Positions 1 through 5,486 are shown, numbered from the stretch's first letter. The stretch is 7,172 nt of DNA from JASFEQ01 sp050124735 (GCA_050124735.1 JASFEQ010000237.1:1-7172); one strand, 5' to 3'. The notes: generated by a model from the letters alone, not told the origin. Translations and numbers: made by a program.

Positions 1-224
1 TTTTTACACAATCGATCAATAGCTTGTGCGTCTAGTGGTGAGAGATACTCTAAGACTTGGCTCTTAAAAAGGAGCGCCCGGGCCTCCAGATCTGAAGCGC
101 TCTGTTCATGATAGAACTGTTTCAGCGTCCTGGAAGCAAACCAGGTGGCAGCCAAAAGAGATACAACTATGATGACTATGTAAGTGGGATAGAGTTGCCA
201 GAGCAACCTTTTCTTTTTTGCCAT
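1..224 (-). CDS. phoR: PhoR-type membrane sensor histidine kinase, N-terminal part (runs off the left edge)
   Basis: Reading the minus strand from ATG at 224-222 gives 74 open codons to the window edge. The product begins MAKKKRLLWQLYPTY: a basic cap followed by a hydrophobic segment at about residues 13-30, then a charged, helical stretch (about 31-74) that would begin the extracytoplasmic sensor region. Only three bases separate the ATG from the phoB stop codon. A Shine-Dalgarno AGGGAG (231-236) lies in the last phoB codons, so translational coupling is likely. Position directly after a PhoB-like regulator and the LLWQLYP-type start suggest PhoR, the phosphate-responsive kinase that phosphorylates PhoB. 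The kinase core lies outside the window, so the assignment rests on context and N-terminal style. Another membrane kinase partner for this regulator cannot be excluded. Confidence 0.8.
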   Translation of the reverse strand, partial: MAKKKRLLWQLYPTYIVIIVVSLLAATWFASRTLKQFYHEQSASDLEARALLFKSQVLEYLSPLDAQAIDRLCK

Positions 225-227
225 GGC

Positions 228-914
228 TTACTCCCTGAACCGATATCCTACTCCACGGACCGTTTCGATATACTTACCGGAACGCCCGAGTTTCTTGCGC
301 AATCCAACGATTTGGACATCCACTGAACGGTCTGTGACAGGATAATCATCCCCTCGGACCGCATCCACGATCTGCGAACGCGTGAAAACCCAACCCGGTC
401 TTCTTGCCAGATAATTCAAGATGCCAAACTCTGTGAAGGTGAGCTGGGCTTGTTCGCCATTGACGAGAACCTCCCGGCGTCCAGGGTGGATTAGGAGGTT
501 GTGGACCTTTAATACGGACTCATCCTCAGGCACCTCTAACGCCCCTCTTCGCAGGACTGCTCTAACTCTAGCTACCAAGATCCTGGGGCTAAAGGGCTTG
601 GTCACATAGTCGTCAGCACCAAGCTCTAACCCTGCGACGATGTCTGCCTCTTCCCCTTTGGCCGTGAGCATGATGATGGGAATATCTCTCGTCTTGGGAT
701 CGTTCTTCAAAGCCTTGGCCACGTCCAGACCATCAATACCAGGAAGCATGAGGTCAAGCACAATCAGGTCCGGATGCTCCTTTTGAACGATCTTTAAGCT
801 CTCCTCACCGGATGCGGTACAAATGACAGGATATCCTTCTCTGGCCAGGTTGAACCTCACCAGTTCCAGGATGTCTTCTTCATCGTCCACCACGAGTATG
901 CGTTCTTTTGCCAT
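228..914 (-). CDS. phoB: PhoB-like response regulator (OmpR/PhoB family)
   Basis: This 228-residue two-domain regulator is phosphorylated by its kinase partner and binds DNA. The receiver domain (about 1-122) shows the acidic pair D10/D11, the phosphoacceptor D54 in VLDLMLPG, T84 in MLTA and K106 in TKPF. The winged-helix domain (about 133-228) has the LTFTEFGILNYL entry, the recognition helix around SVDVQIVGLRKKLG and the ETVRGVGYRF wing. Length is typical of PhoB. The start is ATG at 914. An in-frame TTG at 962 would add 16 residues foreign to the family, and it lies in or before the likely -10 region, so 914 is preferred although its own Shine-Dalgarno is weak. Upstream is an 11-bp-phased Pho-box array and downstream is phoR, so it is most likely the autoregulated phosphate regulator. 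A paralogous OmpR-type regulator is the alternative. Confidence 0.9.
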   Translation of the reverse strand: MAKERILVVDDEEDILELVRFNLAREGYPVICTASGEESLKIVQKEHPDLIVLDLMLPGIDGLDVAKALKNDPKTRDIPIIMLTAKGEEADIVAGLELGADDYVTKPFSPRILVARVRAVLRRGALEVPEDESVLKVHNLLIHPGRREVLVNGEQAQLTFTEFGILNYLARRPGWVFTRSQIVDAVRGDDYPVTDRSVDVQIVGLRKKLGRSGKYIETVRGVGYRFRE

Positions 915-960
915 TTTGAATTCTGCTTTCAGTTTACCCAGATTTTCCAGGTCAGAATGC

Positions 961-971
961 AATGTAATATA
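961..971 (-). promoter_or_regulatory. Candidate -10 region of phoB
   Basis: On the minus strand TATATT (971-966) overlaps TACATT (966-961), just downstream of the last Pho-box hexamer. No consensus -35 is visible, as expected where PhoB replaces -35 recognition. Transcription from here would begin near or inside the 962 alternative start, which favours ATG 914. This is inferred from spacing only. Confidence 0.35.
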
Positions 972-975
972 AGGA

Positions 976-1014
976 TGTTAGCATTGCATTAGGATTGTGT
1001 AAAGATTTTGTTAG
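976..1014 (-). promoter_or_regulatory. Pho-box array upstream of phoB (four 11-bp units)
   Basis: On the minus strand four hexamers begin exactly 11 bp apart: CTAACA (1014-1009), TTTACA (1003-998), CTAATG (992-987) and CTAACA (981-976), separated by A/T-rich five-base spacers. Tandem 11-bp hexamer units are the known architecture of PhoB binding. The core differs from the E. coli CTGTCA type but is shared with two other arrays in this window. Two further exact TGTTAG copies lie just upstream (1016-1021 and 1040-1045) but out of phase. The array points towards phoB, implying autoregulation. Confidence 0.75.
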
Positions 1015-1103
1015 ATGTTAGGGAAGTGTGTTGGAGAACTGTTAGGTTCTAAATATTTACCCAAGGGTCAGTTGTGCGCAATGCCAGGAGGGAGGGAAGG
1101 CTT

Positions 1104-1946
1104 TTAGACTTTGGGTAGATCGAAAAGGAAATTGGATCCCGTTTCCGTGGCTTCGTACCATATATGACCTCCATGCTTTTCTATGATTTCCTTAACGAGA
1201 TACAGACCGAGACCCATGCTCTCCGAATTTGTATTGTCTTCTGAAGATATGCGCCCGAACTTTGTGAATAACCGGTCGCGGAATTCTTCAGGGACAGGTT
1301 TACCGGTGTTATGCACGTTCATTCTACATTGGAACTGGAGATCCTCTAAACCAATGGCGATCTTACATCCCCTTCCCCCATATTTTATGGCGTTCCTTAT
1401 GAGGTTCCGGAATATAGCCTTCAACCAGAACCTATCTCCTTGAATGAAATGTGCTTTATGAGGGAGGACGTCTAGATGATTCTCAACGGTGATAGAACGG
1501 TCATGAATCTCTTTTGAAACCTCTAACAAGACTGGTTGAACAACCTCTCGGTTCAGGTGCAACGGCTCTCTGGACATTTCTAGCCCACCATTTATAGAAA
1601 AGGCCCTCCCTAAGAAGTCTTCAACGTTCCCCATTAAACCCTTCAGAACTGAGAAGAGCTGATCAATTTGATAGGATGCCTTACTATCCATTCTTCCGTA
1701 AGCCCCTTTCTTCAGGAGTTTCAGACCCGCCCCGAGGGTAGTTAAAGGCCCCCTGATATCGTGAGACATGATTTTTAGTATATTCAAAATCTCCTCATTT
1801 GTACTGGCGAAAATATGGGGACGTGAATTGGCTTCCGTACTTGACGCGTGCCCTACCACGAGGCCATAGAGGCCATGTTTAGCAAAAATGTCGAGAAATG
1901 GGCTATTTTTAACCTCTCTCACTCCCCTTGTAGGCGTATTTGTCAT
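1104..1946 (-). CDS. Soluble orphan sensor histidine kinase (HisKA-HATPase_c)
   Basis: This 280-residue protein has no membrane segment. An N-terminal stretch of about 50 residues carries no domain I recognise. The HisKA dimerisation helix follows, with phosphoacceptor H62 in SHDIRGPL. The ATP-binding domain shows the N-box NLIRNAIKYGG (181-191, N185), a degenerate G1 box VHNTGKPVP (211-219, Asn where DxGxG kinases have Asp), the F-box LFTKFGR (226-232) and the G2 box GLGLYLVKEIIEKHGG (245-260). The ATG at 1946 has a strong AAGGAGA Shine-Dalgarno, and an in-frame TGA lies close upstream, so the start is secure. The gene overlaps a small upstream ORF and lies behind a Pho-box array, so it is probably induced with the Pho regulon. 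It could phosphorylate the adjacent PhoB or another regulator; the partner is unknown. Confidence 0.85.
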   Translation of the reverse strand: MTNTPTRGVREVKNSPFLDIFAKHGLYGLVVGHASSTEANSRPHIFASTNEEILNILKIMSHDIRGPLTTLGAGLKLLKKGAYGRMDSKASYQIDQLFSVLKGLMGNVEDFLGRAFSINGGLEMSREPLHLNREVVQPVLLEVSKEIHDRSITVENHLDVLPHKAHFIQGDRFWLKAIFRNLIRNAIKYGGRGCKIAIGLEDLQFQCRMNVHNTGKPVPEEFRDRLFTKFGRISSEDNTNSESMGLGLYLVKEIIEKHGGHIWYEATETGSNFLFDLPKV

Positions 1947-2094
1947 TTTCGTCTCCTTGATTGGTGGATTTTTTCATATTCTTTTCAACCTGGCATACAA
2001 TCCTAGTCTTGCAGTCAGGAAACATAAGTCGAAGCAGCGTGATCAGGTTTTCATCACTCTCTGCCCCCTTGGATATGACTATTATTTCATCCAT
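1909..2094 (-). CDS. Small receiver-like ORF overlapping the kinase start
   Basis: A 61-codon ORF from ATG 2094 starts MDEIIVISKGAESDENL and continues with a hydrophobic-helix pattern (ITLLRLMFPDCK) and then RIVCQ. This resembles the first beta-alpha-beta unit of a receiver domain, although the usual acidic pair is absent. The remaining residues are polar and probably unstructured. It ends 38 bp inside the kinase gene in another frame, so it may couple translation into the kinase. It is the first ORF after the Pho-box array. A G-rich stretch ending GGTAAGG abuts the ATG, with poor spacing for a Shine-Dalgarno. It could be a real small protein, a leader, or the stub of a kinase N-terminal domain lost by frameshift. 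Confidence 0.45.
   Translation of the reverse strand: MDEIIVISKGAESDENLITLLRLMFPDCKTRIVCQVEKNMKKSTNQGDENDKYAYKGSERG
1952..1958 (-). promoter_or_regulatory. Ribosome binding site of the orphan kinase
   Basis: AAGGAGA on the minus strand lies five bases before the ATG at 1946-1944. It fixes the kinase start and lies inside the overlapping small ORF, so ribosomes translating that ORF pass directly over it. Confidence 0.75.
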
Positions 2095-2205
2095 CCTTAC
2101 CCCCCCGATACTAGCGTGTAAATATTTACCTCAAATCCCATTCGATCTAATCGGTCGAGCACCTCGCGTAAGTGTGGGGTGCCTTATTTGGACGTAGCCT
2201 AGACC

Positions 2206-2249
2206 TGTTATGTTATGCTTTTATTAGGAAACCGTTAGGAATTTAAGAA
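2206..2249 (-). promoter_or_regulatory. Pho-box-like array upstream of the orphan kinase unit
   Basis: On the minus strand four hexamers begin 11 bp apart: TTCTTA (2249-2244, weak), CTAACG (2238-2233), CTAATA (2227-2222) and ATAACA (2216-2211). An extra TAACA follows at 2211-2207. Hexamer type and period match the arrays before phoB and phoA. A candidate -10 TAGGCT lies at 2202-2197. The array is about 110 bp upstream of the small ORF and 260 bp upstream of the kinase, pointing towards them. The methyltransferase remnant on the other strand starts close by, but the repeat orientation does not favour it. Confidence 0.6.
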
Positions 2250-2273
2250 AATCACTCCAAGCAAAAATGATGA

Positions 2274-2510
2274 AAGGCTGTGGATTTGACTTCTTCTTTT
2301 GAATGTTTCTGTGCAGAGGGCACTACGCAGTTTGAGAAGAAAAAATTAGATCGGGAGACATTATATGGGATCAACCCTGCTACGTTTGGCGGGTGCAGGG
2401 GGGTGTATCTTCCCCCCTACCTGGAATCTGTTGGATTCAAAAAGATACAAAGGGAATTTATCAGCCAGCTCACATTTCCTTTTGAAGTGATTTGTGGCAT
2501 CAAACCTTAA
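2274..2510 (+). pseudogene. C-terminal remnant of a class I SAM-dependent methyltransferase
   Basis: An open stretch from just after the TGA codons at 2268-2273, with GTG 2280 as the only plausible start, encodes about 76 residues. The end (YLPPYLESVGFKKIQREF, then SQLTFPFEVICGIKP) resembles the last helix-strand-strand of UbiE/methyltransferase-11 type enzymes, where an 'E.AGF..I.REY.SQL.FP.E' pattern precedes the stop. The Rossmann core with the SAM-binding glycine motif is absent and was not found in upstream frames. No well-spaced Shine-Dalgarno precedes the GTG. I read it as a decayed 3' fragment. A short functional protein is possible but unlikely. The family call rests on pattern memory only. 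Confidence 0.5.
2397..2418 (+). repeat. G/C-run hairpin inside the methyltransferase remnant
   Basis: AGGGGGG (2397-2403) and CCCCCCT (2412-2418) form a perfect 7-bp stem with an 8-base loop. No T-run follows on either strand, so an intrinsic terminator is unlikely. The two homopolymeric runs are also plausible slippage sites in a decaying gene. Confidence 0.5.
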
Positions 2511-2539
2511 GCGTGGCAGGTTGATATTATTCTGAATCT

Positions 2540-3235
2540 TCAAAAGTTGTATCGGAACATAAGATACACGTTGCTATTCTCATTAGGGCCCGCATTTCCT
2601 TCAAGGGTAAGATATTCTCCTATGAAAAACCTTCCACCGACAGTTTCATCCATAGGATCTGCGCTGAATCTCCACTTGAACGTCCTCGGCACAAATTTGT
2701 GGCTAAAAAGCCATGATTTAAACGTGCTTTTTTCTTGACCCTTTAGACCAACTCCCACATTACTATTTTCTCCTCCCGCGAGCCTTGCGGACTTTTCTTG
2801 GAAAAATACGATTTCTCCTTTCACCCTCATCTTCTTTCCGTAGCGTTCAATCTTTTCTTCAGCATCATCAACCAAATTTTTCACTCCATGGAGAAATTTA
2901 TACTCGTTCAGTGCCCACTTGAAAAGACGTGAGCTACCCCTCGGTCTTTGCGACTCATGTAGCCCCATCATTCCCGAAGGGTCCATTTGATATGCAAGGG
3001 ATGAACCGGGAATCAATTTATCTAAATCGTTTCTATCTTCGTAGGTAAATCCCAGGTATACATCTAGGCCCTCATTTGAGAAAGATATGGCTGGCCCAAA
3101 GTCTAAAGTATACGTACCTTCTTGGACTTGCTCATTTGGGGAATCATCAGCGAACACATTGGTGCATAGGAGAAGTGAACAGATGGCAGCAATAAGTATT
3201 GAGCTTTTGTTATAGGAGTAGGCATTGTAGATCAT
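2540..3235 (-). CDS. Secreted, probable outer-membrane beta-barrel protein of unknown family
   Basis: I do not recognise the family. The 231-residue product starts with a Sec signal peptide: hydrophobic core at about residues 12-25 and likely cleavage after VFA (29/30). The mature part begins with alternating polar/hydrophobic stretches (TLDFGPAISF, GLDVYLGFTYE). A charged, probably helical middle (about 105-140) follows, then strand-like segments (GEIVFF, FKWRFSAD, RFFIGEYLTLEG). It ends VYLMFRYNF; a C-terminal aromatic residue in an alternating strand is the usual BAM-recognised signature of outer-membrane proteins. ATG 3235 is chosen because AAGGGGGTGA lies 4 bp upstream; an alternative TTG at 3253 would overlap that site. 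The gene is divergent from phoA across about 445 bp and convergent with the methyltransferase remnant. A role in the phosphate response is suggested only by position. Confidence 0.75.
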   Translation of the reverse strand: MIYNAYSYNKSSILIAAICSLLLCTNVFADDSPNEQVQEGTYTLDFGPAISFSNEGLDVYLGFTYEDRNDLDKLIPGSSLAYQMDPSGMMGLHESQRPRGSSRLFKWALNEYKFLHGVKNLVDDAEEKIERYGKKMRVKGEIVFFQEKSARLAGGENSNVGVGLKGQEKSTFKSWLFSHKFVPRTFKWRFSADPMDETVGGRFFIGEYLTLEGNAGPNENSNVYLMFRYNF

Positions 3236-3239
3236 ACCC

Positions 3240-3249
3240 TCACCCCCTT
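3240..3249 (-). promoter_or_regulatory. Ribosome binding site fixing the outer-membrane protein start
   Basis: On the minus strand AAGGGGGTGA differs by one base from the full anti-16S complement AAGGAGGTGA. Its G-run core is 7 bases from ATG 3235. This rules out the upstream TTG at 3253 as the main start. Confidence 0.75.
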
Positions 3250-3253
3250 TCAA

Positions 3254-3587
3254 TATCGCCTATCAGTTCGCTGGCGTAAAACCGTGGTCAGTCTGTTTGA
3301 CAAAAATCTTTCTTATATAATGATACCTTTCTAATTTCTCAGAGTCGGAATTTGCAAAATAACAGAGTGTGATTAGAAAGCTGACTACTTACCCAAAAAT
3401 AACGCCTCGCACAGGTTTGTCAATGAGATGTTGAGAGATTCCTCCCCTTTGGGAGGTAAACCTCTATATTCTGGAATTTTGCCTTGAGTTCGCTCAGTAG
3501 ATATTTGGTGAGAATGAATAGAAAGCCCACTCCTTTCCAAAGATTGGCTCAATTATCTACCAACGGAAAAAGTTCCAAACCCTATTT
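3254..3587. other. Intergenic control region between the outer-membrane protein gene and phoA
   Basis: No coding region is seen on either strand. It holds a 6-bp perfect hairpin CCTCCC-CTTT-GGGAGG (3441-3456) overlapping a second small palindrome (GAGGT-AA-ACCTC, 3453-3464). TTGGTGAGAA at 3505-3514 is the inverse of TTCTCACCAA at 3586-3595, which covers the first phoA Pho-box unit. Consensus-like TTGACA and TATAAT hexamers (3297-3302 and 3316-3321) are only 13 bp apart. No convincing minus-strand promoter or Pho array for the outer-membrane protein gene was found. Confidence 0.5.
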
Positions 3588-3631
3588 CTCACCAATTATT
3601 AACCAATTCCTCACAAAATCCTAATAGAATT
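3588..3631 (+). promoter_or_regulatory. Pho-box array upstream of phoA (four 11-bp units)
   Basis: Hexamers CTCACC (3588), TTAACC (3599), CTCACA (3610) and CTAATA (3621) start exactly 11 bp apart, separated by AATTA, AATTC and AAATC and followed by GAATT. This is the PhoB tandem-site layout, and the hexamers share the (C/T)T(A/C)AC core with the other two arrays. A candidate -10 TATCTA (3638-3643) follows with no consensus -35, typical of a PhoB-dependent promoter. It ends about 50 bp before the phoA start. Confidence 0.8.
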
Positions 3632-3637
3632 TTTCTT

Positions 3638-3643
3638 TATCTA
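3638..3643 (+). promoter_or_regulatory. Candidate -10 element of phoA
   Basis: TATCTA lies 11 bases after the last Pho-box hexamer; TACTAA (3642-3647) is an overlapping alternative. The call rests on position relative to the array. Confidence 0.4.
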
Positions 3644-3668
3644 CTAAGCTCTAGTTATTTGCCGGGAG

Positions 3669-3673
3669 GGAGG
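3669..3673 (+). promoter_or_regulatory. Ribosome binding site of phoA
   Basis: GGAGG lies 7 bases before ATG 3681. It supports that start over the in-frame ATG at 3711, which would remove the basic part of the signal peptide. Confidence 0.85.
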
Positions 3674-3680
3674 TTCTTCC

Positions 3681-5225
3681 ATGAAAAACCAACTAAAACG
3701 AGTCCGTGTCATGTTCCTCACACTTTCGGTCTTTTTCTGTATCGCAGTGTTTCATGCTTTTGGAGAGTTTAATCCCGTCCTGGCGGCGGATAAATTCTAC
3801 AAAGGGAGTCCACCAGCCAAATACATCTTTTTCTTTATTGGTGACGGCATGGGAATACCCCAGCGAACAGCTGCGGAGATGTACAGAAAAAAAAGGTTGC
3901 TCATAGACACCTTTCCTGCTCAGGGCATCACCACCACATACGCCGCCGACCGATTCATCACAGGTTCTGCCGCAGCCTCCACTGCCCTCTCAAGCGGTCA
4001 AAAGACAAATATCGGGATGATCGGAATGGCTCCGGATCAGCGCCAAGTAAGTACCATTGCCGAAATGGCCAGAGACATGGGCATGAAGGTGGGTATTGTC
4101 TCCAGTGTTTCCATTGACCACGCAACGCCTGCCGCATTTTACGCCCATTTCCCCAAAAGGAGCCAATATTATGATATCGCACTTGCCCTTGTAGAGAGCA
4201 ATTTCGACTTCTTCGGTGGTGGTGGCCTCAAGGATCCTACCGACAAAAAAAAGAAATCCAAATCCTACAAGGGCGATGCCTATGAGATAATCAAAAGGAG
4301 CGGTTATAAAATAGTGACTAATAAGTCCGATCTCATGGGGCTGAAACCGGGCGAGGGTAAAATTTTTGCCCGGAATGCCCGGCTCCCAGACGGGAATGCA
4401 TTGCCTTATGCCATAGACATGACTCCGGAAGATATTACTCTATGCGAGCTCACAGCCAAGGCCATCGAACTGTTGGAAAACCCAAAGGGTTTTTTCCTTA
4501 TGGTAGAGGGTGGAAAGATTGACTGGGCCTGCCATGCCAACGACGCCACCGCGGCCATAGAAGACACCATCGCCTTTGATCAGGCTGCGCAGGAGGCCGT
4601 AGACTTCTACAAAAGGCATCCCCACGATACGTTGATCGTTGTCACCGCTGATCATGAGTGCGGAGGGTTAACCTTGGGATTTGCGGGCACCGAGTATGCT
4701 TCTTACTTTGAGGTCCTGAGAAATCAGAACATCTCTTTCCAGAAGTTCTCAGATGAAGTTCTGAAGACCTACAAAGAGGGCTGCAAAGGGAACTGCAAAT
4801 TTGAGGATGTGAAACCGATGATCACAAAGCATTTTGGCCTCAAGTTTGTTGGAAATCCCAAGGAAGATCGGCTGGTCTTGGAGGATTACCAGATAAAGGT
4901 GCTGAGGGAAGCCTACCTTCGTAGCTTGCTCAGCGAAAAGGTGGAATCGAAAGGTCCTTTGACCTCTCTTCTTTATGGCCGCTATGAACCCTTGACCGTT
5001 TCCATCACCCGCCTGCTAAACAACAAGGCGGGCCTTGGATGGACCTCCTTTAAGCATACGGGTGTCCCCGTATCCACGTCTGCCATGGGCCTGGGTGCAG
5101 AGATCTTTAACGGCTACTATGATAACACCGATGTGGCTCTTAAGATTATGTCTGTTATGGGCATAAGCCCGAAGGTCCATTTCGCAGAACATCAGGATAG
5201 ACAGCGACTCGCTTCAGGCAATTAG
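3681..5225 (+). CDS. phoA: Exported alkaline phosphatase (PhoA family)
   Basis: This phosphomonoesterase releases phosphate from organic esters in the periplasm or outside the cell. The 514-residue protein starts with a Sec signal peptide (basic MKNQLKRVR, hydrophobic to about residue 28, likely cleavage after VLA at 35). Motifs in order: metal-binding D55 in FFIGDGMG; nucleophile S96 in ITGSAAAS; ATPAA (T149) for the third metal; E276, D281 and H285 in MVEGGKIDWACH; D324/H325 in VTADHECGG; and H459 in FKHTGVPV. The two-zinc/one-magnesium site of the family therefore appears complete. The residue before the nucleophile is Gly, not the Asp of E. coli PhoA. The insert at about 335-445, with a CKGNC pair, is probably the crown region. 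A phased Pho-box array upstream indicates induction by phosphate starvation. Confidence 0.95.
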   Translation: MKNQLKRVRVMFLTLSVFFCIAVFHAFGEFNPVLAADKFYKGSPPAKYIFFFIGDGMGIPQRTAAEMYRKKRLLIDTFPAQGITTTYAADRFITGSAAASTALSSGQKTNIGMIGMAPDQRQVSTIAEMARDMGMKVGIVSSVSIDHATPAAFYAHFPKRSQYYDIALALVESNFDFFGGGGLKDPTDKKKKSKSYKGDAYEIIKRSGYKIVTNKSDLMGLKPGEGKIFARNARLPDGNALPYAIDMTPEDITLCELTAKAIELLENPKGFFLMVEGGKIDWACHANDATAAIEDTIAFDQAAQEAVDFYKRHPHDTLIVVTADHECGGLTLGFAGTEYASYFEVLRNQNISFQKFSDEVLKTYKEGCKGNCKFEDVKPMITKHFGLKFVGNPKEDRLVLEDYQIKVLREAYLRSLLSEKVESKGPLTSLLYGRYEPLTVSITRLLNNKAGLGWTSFKHTGVPVSTSAMGLGAEIFNGYYDNTDVALKIMSVMGISPKVHFAEHQDRQRLASGN

Positions 5226-5302
5226 GACCTACTGGCCGTTTTCAATAACCGAAGATTTTGATATCTGTATCAAGTTTTGGGGGCTTGGTGCTCACTGCCT
5301 GT

Positions 5303-5332
5303 CACGCCATGGCCTTAGCGACGGCTGGCGTG
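5303..5332 (+). repeat. Inverted repeat after phoA, possible weak terminator
   Basis: CACGCCA (5303-5309) pairs perfectly with TGGCGTG (5326-5332). Inside it GCC (5312-5314) can pair with GGC (5323-5325), giving a longer interrupted stem. It starts 78 bp after the phoA stop. No T-run follows on the plus strand, so intrinsic termination is doubtful; it could protect the 3' end of the phoA transcript. Confidence 0.4.
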
Positions 5333-5344
5333 CTCCAGGGAGGC

Positions 5345-5393
5345 AAAAAATCAGTTAATGTTGAAATAGAGGGGAAAAAAGGTTAATGTTGAA
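5345..5393 (+). repeat. Short direct repeat upstream of the SDR-radical SAM gene
   Basis: GTTAATGTTGAA occurs at 5354-5365 and 5382-5393 (28-bp period), each preceded by a run of six A (5345-5350 and 5375-5380). Two identical sites about 100 bp before the next start could be regulator sites or a small duplication. Confidence 0.5.
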
Positions 5394-5486
5394 TGCTGCG
5401 GTCTTACCCACAGATAGGCCTCTGTTTTACGGAAAACCGACCTTACTTAGAACCTAAAATACTCTTTCGTCACTGGATTCTATTCG

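Larger units (their letters stand above)
5226..5486. other. Spacer between phoA and the SDR-radical SAM gene
   Basis: No gene is seen on either strand. The spacer contains an imperfect hairpin (5303-5332) and two copies of GTTAATGTTGAA (5354 and 5382). I looked for an 11-bp-phased hexamer array ahead of 5487 and found none. No clear sigma-70 promoter is visible. Confidence 0.5.

Noticed and set aside
915..962. N-terminal extension of PhoB from TTG 962
   Set aside because: The 16 added residues are not family-like, the start is TTG, and it falls in the likely core promoter downstream of the Pho box.
1183..1443. Plus-strand reading frame opposite the orphan kinase
   Set aside because: It is the complement of the conserved ATP-binding domain and has no independent start signal or domain pattern.
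3297..3321. TTGACA and TATAAT hexamers on the plus strand
   Set aside because: They are separated by only 13 bp, too short for a sigma-70 promoter, and no gene follows for about 360 bp.
3441..3456. CCTCCC-CTTT-GGGAGG hairpin as a terminator
   Set aside because: The stem is only 6 bp, no T-run follows on either strand, and no gene ends nearby.
3485..3523. Minus-strand Pho box for the outer-membrane protein gene
   Set aside because: Only one hexamer (CTCACC) fits; the in-phase neighbours TTCTAT, TCTACT and AACTCA are poor matches, and the site is about 270 bp from the start.
3958..4182. Minus-strand reading frame opposite phoA
   Set aside because: It is antisense to conserved PhoA motifs and its translation has no domain character.
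5403..5470. Possible Pho box ahead of the SDR-radical SAM gene (TTAC-containing words)
   Set aside because: The TTAC/TAAA words are spaced 23, 16 and 12 bp apart and do not hold an 11-bp phase.
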